This document shows, one piece after another, positions 16,527 to 23,744 of a stretch of DNA of 64,000 nt. This DNA comes from Herpetosiphon llansteffanensis (lineage in GTDB: Bacteria > Chloroflexota > Chloroflexia > Chloroflexales > Herpetosiphonaceae), in assembly GCF_003205875.1 (NCBI RefSeq), contig NZ_PUBZ01000136.1, positions 1 through 64,000 of the forward strand, given 5' to 3'. Under the pieces are notes generated by a model that saw nothing but the letters and a program-made list of their open reading frames with translations, had not been told where the DNA came from and did no database searches. Each line of letters opens with the position of its first letter. The first letter of the stretch is position 1. Position numbers and translations under genes: made by a program.

Positions 16527-17117
16527 CTATTTCAAGATAAAATATATAAAAATTGAAACGCCAATAATAGACAAGCAAATATAAAGATTTTGATACGAGT
16601 AAAATACTTGATGGCTTTTTGAGAAATCTGGAATGACTTGCAATTGTTGATTGGTCGCATTAAGCCTTGCATGCAAAGCCTTGGCGATTATCTCTGAATT
16701 AGCCCAGCCTTCCAAGGTTAATGTTCGTTGCTGTTGCTCCGGTGTTAGTTCTTTAATGGTTACATTTGGTAAGCCTTTAATTGGTTGATATAACACAATA
16801 TATGGCAGATGGATACGTTTTCCAATTACACCAATGCCGAATGATTCGATTTGTTCCCAATTAATCTCAAAGTATTGCCAACCACGACGCATTACCAAGC
16901 CTCGGGCACTAATATCGAGATACGAAATCGCATTAATGGCAAATTGGATAAACCCAATCGGCAGAATGATGAAATTCCAGCGGCTAACCCAATCATGTTT
17001 TATCCAGGTAGCAGTTGCACCCATCAAAATGAGCATGATTAGAAAGATAACGCCTAAAACAACTTGAGTTCCATAGTGGGGTACACGTAAGCGTTGTTTG
17101 AATGGTGCTGATTGCAT
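16527..17117 (-). CDS. Array member 8 (first transcribed): PH-like-domain membrane protein
   Basis: A 196-residue paralog and the promoter-proximal gene of the array. Helices at about 17-35 and 46-63, YLDISARGLVMRRGWQYFEI then NWEQIESFGIG, LPYIVLYQPIKGLPNV, PEQQQRTLTLEGWANSE, a long hydrophilic section, and a C-terminal helix (LYICLSIIGVSIFIYFIL). It pairs with member 5 in sequence. AGAGAG precedes the ATG by 5 bp. The region 17118-17214 upstream contains an imperfect GCAGCAGC/GCTGCTGC fold-back and presumably the array promoter. Confidence 0.72.
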   Translation of the reverse strand: MQSAPFKQRLRVPHYGTQVVLGVIFLIMLILMGATATWIKHDWVSRWNFIILPIGFIQFAINAISYLDISARGLVMRRGWQYFEINWEQIESFGIGVIGKRIHLPYIVLYQPIKGLPNVTIKELTPEQQQRTLTLEGWANSEIIAKALHARLNATNQQLQVIPDFSKSHQVFYSYQNLYICLSIIGVSIFIYFILK

Positions 17118-17214
17118 ACGTTCTCTCTGTACTCAGCAGAATCGCCATTATTTACGTTGGCAACAGATCAAGGTTGCAGCAGCAACCACGCTGGCTGCTG
17201 CTGCGTTGTTGTGG

Positions 17215-18108
17215 TTAAATGCCTTGGCCTAGAATGGTATCGATCATTGGGCCAAGCTCTTCAGTGGTAATCCCACCTTCATATTTGTTGACAATCGTGC
17301 CATCTTTGCCCAGCAAAAACAGCCATGGCTCGCTTTGCAAGCGCCATTCGCTCATTGCTGGCACCAACAACGGCGGATTGGCTTGGACTGATTCGCTAAA
17401 TGGAAATTTATAGACTTCAACATGGATGAAGTTCATTTTATCGCCATAGGTTTTTTGCAAACTACCCAAAACCGTGACGCTTGGGCCACAAGTAGCGGTT
17501 TTGCAAAAGCCAGGTGTGCCAAACAAGATTGCGGTTGGTTTGCCGCTCTTAATCGCATCGGCAACGCTCAATTGATATAAGGCTGGGTTTGGCTTGGGAT
17601 CAGAGCTAATTTGGCTGAGATCAGGGTTGGTTTTGACGGTTGGGGTATCAACCGCAATCGCCTTGCTGCCCAGTGCTGGAGTAGGATCTTGGGCCAGCAC
17701 CGAGAGCCGCAAGGTGCTGACAGTTGGGGTTTGGCCGGGCAAGGTGGCCTCGACTTCAACGCCCCAATCGCCTGCCTGTTTAAAATCGGGGTAGGTTACG
17801 TAGATGCCTGCTGGCAAGCCTTGGCCAAAATAATCGGCGCTGCCTTCGCCTGCAACTTGAGTTTTCTCAGCATCGGTGCCATCAAGATAGTACAAGCGCA
17901 ATTTCACTTGTACGTTGGGATCGTTGATTGGCGAGCCATCGACGATCAAGCCAATTGGCAAGCGATTGGGGCCGACCACCAAATTGGAGGCTGCCAACAC
18001 TGCTTGTACGCGGCTCTTCGCTACTGGAGTTGCGGTTGGTGTCGCTGCACCACAGCCCACCAAGCCAAAAATAATGACACCATATAAAACACGCCACCAA
18101 CGCTGCAT
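17215..18108 (-). CDS. Lipoprotein with thioredoxin-like C-terminal domain
   Basis: A 297-residue exported lipoprotein. The signal peptide ends in a lipobox (FGLVGCGAATPT), then a Thr/Pro-rich linker and a beta-rich region (about 45-150). The C-terminal part is thioredoxin-like: AILFGTPGFCKTATCGPSV has two cysteines spaced CxxxxC instead of CxxC, followed by a VEVYKFPF strand and PWLFLLGKDGTIVNKYEGG, a normal thioredoxin ending. It could be a redox or assembly factor at the cell surface, but the widened spacing makes disulfide activity uncertain. ATG 18108 follows AGGAG by 7 bp. It diverges from the acyl-CoA dehydrogenase. Confidence 0.75.
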   Translation of the reverse strand: MQRWWRVLYGVIIFGLVGCGAATPTATPVAKSRVQAVLAASNLVVGPNRLPIGLIVDGSPINDPNVQVKLRLYYLDGTDAEKTQVAGEGSADYFGQGLPAGIYVTYPDFKQAGDWGVEVEATLPGQTPTVSTLRLSVLAQDPTPALGSKAIAVDTPTVKTNPDLSQISSDPKPNPALYQLSVADAIKSGKPTAILFGTPGFCKTATCGPSVTVLGSLQKTYGDKMNFIHVEVYKFPFSESVQANPPLLVPAMSEWRLQSEPWLFLLGKDGTIVNKYEGGITTEELGPMIDTILGQGI

Positions 18109-18240
18109 ACTTGTGCTCCTCATACGGATTAATCGGTTCTGTTTGCCAGCCAAAAATACTGACAATATTCACTCTAGCACAGATTCAAGCGAAGGCTATC
18201 AGTTACGCAACCGAGCAAGCGATCAGCCAGCCAAGGGCTA

Positions 18241-18249
18241 TGCTACAAT
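18241..18249 (+). promoter_or_regulatory. Extended -10 promoter for acyl-CoA dehydrogenase
   Basis: TGCTACAAT (18241-18249) has the TGn extension next to a TACAAT hexamer, 38 bp before the start codon. The same nonamer pattern lies ahead of ftsK, the LRR gene and the UbiB-like gene. A second TACAAT follows at 18255. Confidence 0.55.
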
Positions 18250-18286
18250 CGGGCTACAATTGCGATGCCCTAGCAAGGAGGCTGTG

Positions 18287-19447
18287 ATGTCGCTGTATTT
18301 TAATGCCGATCATCAAATGTTTCGCCAAACCATCCGCCGTTTTGTCGAACGTGAAATCAATCCATTTGTCGAGCAATGGGAACATGAACGCTGTTTCCCT
18401 GGCCATGCACTCTTCAAAAAATTAGGCGAATTGGGCGCGTTGGGCGTTTCGTACCCCGAAGCCTATGGCGGCGCAGGCCTCGATTATTGGTATAACGTGG
18501 TCTTGGCCGAGGAAGTTGGCCGCGCTGATTGTGGTGGTGTGCCAATGGCCATTTTGGTGCATACCGATATGGCCACGCCAGCCTTGGCCGAATTTGGCAG
18601 CGACGATCTGCGCCAGCGCTTTTTGGCTCCCGCTATTCGGGGCGAATTGATCGCCGCCGTCGCCATCTCCGAGCCTGATGCTGGCTCCGATGTTGCCTCA
18701 ATTCGCACCCGCGCTGTGCGTGATGGCGACGAGTATGTAATCAACGGCAGCAAAATGTGGATTACCAATGGCACGCAAGCAGATTTTATTACCTTGTTGG
18801 CGCGTACCAGCGATGAAGCAGGTTTCAAAGGCATGTCGTTGATTATTGTGCCAACCAACACGCCTGGCTTTCATGTCTCCAAAAAATTAGAGAAATTGGG
18901 CAATCATTCCAGCGACACAGCCCTTTTAGCCTTCGATGATCTGCGTGTGCCGGTTGCCAATCGAATTGGCGAAGAAGGTCAAGGTTTTGGTCTGCAAATG
19001 CAGCAATTTCAAAAAGAACGCTTAATTGGCGCGGTTTCGGCAGTTGCAGGCATGGAGAAAATCGTTGCGCTGACGATTAATTATTGTCGCGAGCGCCAAA
19101 CATTTGGCAAAGCCTTGATTGACAACCAATATATTCATTTTCGTTTGGCCGAGTTGTTGACCGAGATTGAAGCCCTGCGCCAACTTAATTATCACTGCAC
19201 CCGTTTGCTGATCGCCGGCCATGACATTACCAAAGAGGTTTCGATGGCCAAACTCAAAGCTGGGCGCTTGGTACGCGAAGTGGCCGATAGCTGCTTGCAA
19301 TTCCACGGCGGTATGGGCTATGTTGAAGAATATCCGCTGGCCCGTTATTTTCGTGATTCGCGCTTGCTCTCAATCGGTGGCGGTGCTGATGAAATTATGT
19401 TGGGGATTATTGCCAAATATGCTGGCATGGTCGGCAAGCGTCGCTAG
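18287..19447 (+). CDS. Acyl-CoA dehydrogenase
   Basis: A 386-residue FAD-dependent dehydrogenase that introduces a 2,3-double bond into an acyl-CoA. Segments typical of the family in order: the helical N-domain, AVAISEPDAGSDVASIRTRA (flavin and substrate contact), MWITNGTQADFITLLART, QFQKERLIGAVSAVAGMEK, RQTFGKALIDNQ, and the C-terminal QFHGGMGYVEEYPLARYFRD. Length is normal. AAGGAGG lies 7 bp before ATG 18287; a longer upstream frame exists but runs across the divergent promoter. Chain-length specificity cannot be read from sequence. It has no beta-oxidation neighbours. Confidence 0.92.
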   Translation: MSLYFNADHQMFRQTIRRFVEREINPFVEQWEHERCFPGHALFKKLGELGALGVSYPEAYGGAGLDYWYNVVLAEEVGRADCGGVPMAILVHTDMATPALAEFGSDDLRQRFLAPAIRGELIAAVAISEPDAGSDVASIRTRAVRDGDEYVINGSKMWITNGTQADFITLLARTSDEAGFKGMSLIIVPTNTPGFHVSKKLEKLGNHSSDTALLAFDDLRVPVANRIGEEGQGFGLQMQQFQKERLIGAVSAVAGMEKIVALTINYCRERQTFGKALIDNQYIHFRLAELLTEIEALRQLNYHCTRLLIAGHDITKEVSMAKLKAGRLVREVADSCLQFHGGMGYVEEYPLARYFRDSRLLSIGGGADEIMLGIIAKYAGMVGKRR

Positions 19448-19462
19448 TTGAGCGAAGTACGA

Positions 19463-19655
19463 TGCCCTCACCCCAACCCCTTGCCCGTGGCGCGGGGCTT
19501 TAATTTCCTAGTTCTACAACGATTCATCCTGAAAACGAAAACTCCCCCTCGCCCGCGTTTTCGTGGGAGAGGGGGCTGGGGGGTGAGGGAACGCTCCATG
19601 CCACCATCAATCGCTCAAAACCTACCCTTGAAGGGCTGGGGTGAGGGAACGCCTA
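19463..19655. repeat. Degenerate GC-rich palindromic repeat island
   Basis: Three diverged modules (19463-19500, about 19543-19593, about 19622-19652) carry the CCCTCACCCC / GGGGTGAGGG motifs and a CCCCTCGCCCGCG-type arm seen in the 140-bp repeat at 1-344. They sit between the acyl-CoA dehydrogenase and the convergent histidine kinase and may function in termination. Confidence 0.75.
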
Positions 19656-21293
19656 TCAATTCTGTTCTTCGACCAGCATTGGCACGCGAATGATGATTTG
19701 GGTTCCTTCGCCTGCAGATGAGCGAATTTCGAACGAGCCGCCAGCGAGGGTTGCGCGCTCGCCCATATTCAATAAGCCAAACGATCCGCGCTCTTCATAC
19801 GAGGTTGTGACGCTCTGAAGATCAAAGCCAACCCCGCTATCGCGCACAACCGCTGTTAGCATATGGCGTTCGCTATCTTGAAATAGCTCTATCCAGACCA
19901 TCGAGGCTTTGGCATGCTTGCGGGCATTATTTACCGCTTCTTGAATAATCATAAAGGTTGCGGCGGCGGTTTGCGGGGCCAAGCGACCAACGAAATTGCC
20001 CGGCGTAAAACGCACTTGCATGCCCGATGGGTCACGGAATTTGCTGGCATATTCGTGCAAGGTTGCAATCAAGCCCTGAGTTTCGAGGCCCAGCGGGCGT
20101 AGCTCAAACAACAGGGTGCGCAACTCTTGATAGGTTTTTTTGACTAACAATGCTAATGAATTAAGCTCATCTTCGACCCGCTCAGGCATTGCATGCATCA
20201 GTTTCTTGATAAACTCAATGTTCATAGAAATCGCGGCAATTGATTGAGTTGGGCCGTCGTGTAGATCGCGGTTGATTTGGTGGCGCACTTCTTCTTCTTT
20301 GCGAATCAAGCGATCGCGTTCTTCTTTGAGTTTGGTGTAGAGATTGGCGTTTTCAATCGAGATTGCCGCTTGGTTGGCCAGCATCGAAAGCGTGCGTAAA
20401 TCGTGCTCGGTAAATGGGCCATTGCGCTTGTTGACAGCCTGAATCACGCCAACGGTGCGCTCGCGCGAACGCACTGGCACAGTCAGAATATTGCGGGTTT
20501 GGTGCGAAATATCGCTATCGACTTGGCGATAAAAACGGGCATCGTTCTGCGGATCATCGACGATCAAGCCTTGGCCGTGGGTCACAACCCAGCCAGCAAA
20601 GCCTTGGTCGATGGGCATGCGATAGGAACGTAATTCTTGGTTGTTGCTCGATGGCGTTTCAAAATACAATTCTTTGTGAACGTCATCAACCAACAGCAAC
20701 GAGGCGCTTTCGCTATCGATAATTTGGGTCACTTTTTCAATAATTGTGCGCAAGAGGCTGCGCAAATCGATGTCGCTGGCAATTGATTGGCTGACTTGAT
20801 AGAGCAAATTCATCTCATCAAGCTCGCTGCGCGTGGTGTTGAGCAAGGCCACCCGATCGGCGGCTCCGCCTGCAACGCCAACCAAGAGCAAGGCCAATTC
20901 GCCCTCGTTTTCTGGTGATACGCGGTCGGCTGAGACAATTAAGTGCAATAGGCCAACCTCGGCATCGCCAGACCGCAAGGTTAATTCGACCAAGGCTAGC
21001 TCATCGTTAATCCCATAGACCCCTAAATCCTGCTCGCCGCCAGTGGTGCGCTCAAACACCGATCGGGCCTGCTCAATCATCTCATGGCCATCAGCGGGCA
21101 ATTCGCCATGCTCCAACGAAAACGGCGCATTCATCGGATCGATATAGAGCAACGCTCCCGATTGGGCTGGCCAAAATTCAATTAAACGTTGCAAAAACGA
21201 TTCAAGCAATGCTTGCGGATTTTGGTAGGCCGTTGCGGTGAGCAACTGACTAAATGTTTGCCAGCGTTGAGCATCGAGAGTTATTGATGGCAT
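19656..21293 (-). CDS. GAF-domain sensor histidine kinase (NarX/DesK-type, HisKA_3)
   Basis: A 545-residue soluble kinase. An N-terminal degenerate GAF-like region (1-160) precedes a clear GAF domain (about 170-320; IDSESASLLLVDD, GFAGWVVTHGQGLIVDDP, VPVRSRERTVGVIQAVNK), then a coiled linker, the phosphoacceptor box INRDLHDGPTQSIAAISMNI (His in DLHDGP), and the HATPase_c domain (FMIIQEAVNNARKHAKA; VVRDSGVGFDL; GSFGLLNMGERATLAGG). There is no transmembrane segment, so it senses a cytoplasmic signal. No response regulator is adjacent, making it an orphan. GGAGG lies 7 bp before ATG 21293. Confidence 0.9.
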   Translation of the reverse strand: MPSITLDAQRWQTFSQLLTATAYQNPQALLESFLQRLIEFWPAQSGALLYIDPMNAPFSLEHGELPADGHEMIEQARSVFERTTGGEQDLGVYGINDELALVELTLRSGDAEVGLLHLIVSADRVSPENEGELALLLVGVAGGAADRVALLNTTRSELDEMNLLYQVSQSIASDIDLRSLLRTIIEKVTQIIDSESASLLLVDDVHKELYFETPSSNNQELRSYRMPIDQGFAGWVVTHGQGLIVDDPQNDARFYRQVDSDISHQTRNILTVPVRSRERTVGVIQAVNKRNGPFTEHDLRTLSMLANQAAISIENANLYTKLKEERDRLIRKEEEVRHQINRDLHDGPTQSIAAISMNIEFIKKLMHAMPERVEDELNSLALLVKKTYQELRTLLFELRPLGLETQGLIATLHEYASKFRDPSGMQVRFTPGNFVGRLAPQTAAATFMIIQEAVNNARKHAKASMVWIELFQDSERHMLTAVVRDSGVGFDLQSVTTSYEERGSFGLLNMGERATLAGGSFEIRSSAGEGTQIIIRVPMLVEEQN

Positions 21294-21450
21294 TAGCGAG
21301 CCTCCTTGCAGTATCAACTCAATCTACCCTAGCCGTGCAACAGCGTCAAGCCTTGAGCATCGATGATTTGGATGAGCAATCTTGCGCAACCCAAACTCAA
21401 TCAACTAATCGTCGTGGCGATTAATCGTGGATGCTTGCCAATTATTTCAG

Positions 21451-21858
21451 TTATTTCCAAAACAGATAGCGTGCGCCGATGATAAACAGGAACGCCCCAT
21501 AGAACTTTTTCATGGTTGCCGATGAAATTGGCGCAGCAATTTTGGCACCAAAATAGGTTCCGAGCAGCAAGCCAATGGCGATGATGATCGATGCGCGCCA
21601 ATCCAAATTGCCTTCTTTATAGTAAACAAACGCGCCTAGCAAGCCAACAGGCAAGATCTGTGCGCCAATCGAGGTGCCAGTGGCAAACTTTTGGTCGAGC
21701 GCCAGCAACAAGACCATGGCCGGAACCATAATCGCGCCGCCGCCAATTCCGAACATACCGCCAGCCACGCCAGCGACTAAGCCAATCAGTAGCAGATTGA
21801 TAATCATGCCAACGCTTAGGGTAATCACGCGCTTTTGCTCCTTTGGTTGCTGATCCAT
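21451..21858 (-). CDS. TauE/SafE-family half-size transporter
   Basis: A 135-residue membrane protein with four hydrophobic helices. NLLLIGLVAGVAGGMFGIGG and GGAIMVPAMVLLLAL form the TauE/SafE repeat signature (G-x-G-G-G-x-x-x-V-P), and FATGTSIGAQILPVGLLGA follows. Full TauE/SafE permeases are about 250 residues with two such repeats, so this is a half-length copy that would need to dimerise. Predicted to move sulfur-containing or organic anions by family analogy only. ATG 21858 is preceded by GGAGG at 5 bp. It diverges from rlmB across a short region containing the palindrome CGCTATAATAGCG (21882-21894). Confidence 0.8.
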   Translation of the reverse strand: MDQQPKEQKRVITLSVGMIINLLLIGLVAGVAGGMFGIGGGAIMVPAMVLLLALDQKFATGTSIGAQILPVGLLGAFVYYKEGNLDWRASIIIAIGLLLGTYFGAKIAAPISSATMKKFYGAFLFIIGARYLFWK

Positions 21859-21884
21859 TGATTCCTCCATTGACAGCTTGACGC

Positions 21885-21890
21885 TATAAT
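21885..21890 (+). promoter_or_regulatory. TATAAT -10 in the tauE/rlmB divergent region
   Basis: TATAAT lies inside the palindrome CGCTATAATAGCG (21882-21894), so either strand could use a -10 here. It is 44 bp before the TTG start of the rlmB-like gene. TTGACA at 21870-21875 is too close (9 bp) to act as its -35. Confidence 0.4.
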
Positions 21891-21933
21891 AGCGCAAACC
21901 GACGACTAACTTAGCACCGAATAGGAATCTACT

Positions 21934-22674
21934 TTGGAATTATTATATGGACGAAATGCAGTTTTAGAGGCGTTGCGGGCCAATCGCCGCAAATTGGGCC
22001 GTTTGCTGGTTGCCGATGGCATCAAAGAAGGCGAATCGATGCAGGCGATTAACGCCGTAGCTCGCGAACTTCGGATTCAAGTTGCCAAAGTGCAGCGCGG
22101 CGAGCTTGATAAACGCACTGCGGGTGCGAATCACCAAGGCATTGCGCTTGAATGTGGGCCGTATCCCTATGTTGAAGTTGATGATATTATCGAGCTAGCC
22201 CGTGAGCGTGGCGAGCAACCGCTGATTTTAATTTTCGACCACTTGCAAGACCCGCAAAATATTGGCACGCTGATGCGCACCGCCGAAATTGTCGGCGCTC
22301 ATGGCATTATTTTTCCCGATCGACGCTCAGCCAGCATTACGCCAGCGGTGATTAATGCCTCTGCTGGCGCGGTTGAGCATCTGTATGTGGCCCAAATTAC
22401 TAATATTTCTCAAACCATTAAGCACCTGCAAGACTACAATATTTGGGTTGCTGGAGTCGAAGATGACGAGCGGGCGGTTGATTTTGATCGGGCGAATTTG
22501 CGTGGAGCCTTGGCCTTGGTGATTGGCGCGGAAGGCCCAGGCTTGGCCCGCCTAACCCGTGAGCGCTGCGATTTGTTGCTGCGTTTGCCCATGCGCGGCA
22601 AAGTTGCCTCGCTGAACGCCGCCACCGCCGGCTCGATTATTCTCTATCACGCTTGGCGAGTGCGTGCGCAGTAG
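21934..22674 (+). CDS. rlmB: TrmH/SpoU-family 2'-O-ribose RNA methyltransferase (RlmB-like)
   Basis: A 246-residue SPOUT methyltransferase that most resembles RlmB, which methylates a guanosine of 23S rRNA. The N-terminal substrate-binding domain starts LLYGRNAVLEAL. SPOUT motifs 1-3 are visible: DHLQDPQNIGTLMRTAEIVG, LALVIGAEGPGLARLTRE, and LPMRGKVASLNAATAGSI, including the trefoil-knot SAM loop. The start is TTG at 21934, the codon that gives the normal N-terminus; AGGA lies 7-8 bp upstream. Specificity within the TrmH family is inferred, not shown. Confidence 0.88.
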   Translation: MELLYGRNAVLEALRANRRKLGRLLVADGIKEGESMQAINAVARELRIQVAKVQRGELDKRTAGANHQGIALECGPYPYVEVDDIIELARERGEQPLILIFDHLQDPQNIGTLMRTAEIVGAHGIIFPDRRSASITPAVINASAGAVEHLYVAQITNISQTIKHLQDYNIWVAGVEDDERAVDFDRANLRGALALVIGAEGPGLARLTRERCDLLLRLPMRGKVASLNAATAGSIILYHAWRVRAQ

Positions 22675-22960
22675 AACATAGAGCATAGAACATAGAGCAT
22701 AGAGAATTTGGCTATAGGCTCTGGGCTATTTGTATTGGTACCTTGGGTTGAGAACCAAAAGCATGCCCTCACCCCCAGCCCCTCTCCCACTGAACGCGCG
22801 CGAGGGGAGCGCTGATGGTGTGGTTCCCCCTCGCCTCGCGTGCGGGAGAGGGGGTTAGGGGGTGAGGGGATCAGGCATAGGTTCCTATAGCCAAAAGCCG
22901 ATAGCCATTTCCCCTTCGTGCTCTTCGTGTCCTTCGTGGATCAAAAATCAAAAGCCAAAA
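22675..22960. repeat. Composite intergenic repeat region
   Basis: Three repeat types are stacked. AGAACATAGAGCATAG tandem units at 22674-22704; a pair of GC-rich palindromic modules at 22764-22873 (CCCTCACCCC ... GGGGTGAGGGG); and TTCGTGCTCTTCGTGTCC/TTCGTGGATCA at about 22914-22945, followed by AAAAGCC/TATAGCC units. All three types recur elsewhere in the window. No gene is supported. Confidence 0.85.
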
Positions 22961-23000
22961 GCCTATAGCCCATAGCCAATCTATACTCGTGGAGAACCCC

Positions 23001-23678
23001 ATGCTACGCAACAACGAACTCTGGATCGCGATTGCCATCGCGGTAACATCAACGATCATCGCGCGGTTGCCAGTGCTGCATTGGCTGGTGTATCCGTTTG
23101 AGCTGTTCAATACGTTTGTGCATGAGCTTGGCCATGGCTTTGCCACCCTGCTGACTGGCGGCAAATTCGATCGTTTCGAGGTCTATTCGAATGGCGAGGG
23201 CGTGGCTTGGACGGCTGGTGGCATTCGTTGGATTGTGGCCAGTGCTGGCTATTTGAGCAGTGCTTTGGTTGGCGGAGCCTTGCTAATTCTGTCGGCGCGT
23301 GGCATTAGCGCCAATCGGGTGACATTAATTATTGGGATTGCGCTGTTTGTGCTGTGTGGCTTGTTTGTGCGCAATATTTTCGGGATTATTGTTGGTATTT
23401 TGCTGGCAGGGGCGTTTATTGCGGCTAGTTACAAATTGGCCTTGCATTTGAATGAATGGCTGTTGCTGATTTTGGGCGTGCAGACAATCTTAAATGCGCT
23501 CGATAGCTTGTGGGATTTGCTGCGGCTCTCATCCTACCGCCGCCACGTGACCAGCGATGCCTTAATTATGCAGCAAGCGACGGGCGTGCCAGCAATTTTA
23601 TGGGCCTTGGTTTGGAGCGGCATCGCGCTGTTAATTTTGTGGCAAGCAATCCGATTTGCCTACTTCCGTGACATTTAG
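23001..23678 (+). CDS. M50B-like membrane metalloprotease
   Basis: A 225-residue integral membrane protein with about six helices. FNTFVHELGHGFATLLTGG holds the zinc-binding HELGH in a membrane-embedded helix, and SAGYLSSALVGGALLIL follows, as in the peptidase M50B-like family. The second metal-ligand motif of site-2 proteases (NxxPxxxxDG) is not evident, which is normal for this subfamily. Function is unknown. The ATG at 23001 has GGAG 6 bp upstream; the GTG at 22989 is less likely. Confidence 0.78.
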   Translation: MLRNNELWIAIAIAVTSTIIARLPVLHWLVYPFELFNTFVHELGHGFATLLTGGKFDRFEVYSNGEGVAWTAGGIRWIVASAGYLSSALVGGALLILSARGISANRVTLIIGIALFVLCGLFVRNIFGIIVGILLAGAFIAASYKLALHLNEWLLLILGVQTILNALDSLWDLLRLSSYRRHVTSDALIMQQATGVPAILWALVWSGIALLILWQAIRFAYFRDI

Positions 23679-23744
23679 CCCATTCAAGCTCCGTCAGATG
23701 TGATATGCTCTAGGGGTGATCGAAGTAACCCGGAGGCAATCGCT

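Noticed and set aside
17118..17214. GCAGCAGC/GCTGCTGC fold-back as terminator of the thioredoxin-like lipoprotein
   Set aside because: The stem is imperfect and no T-run follows on the minus strand; left unannotated.
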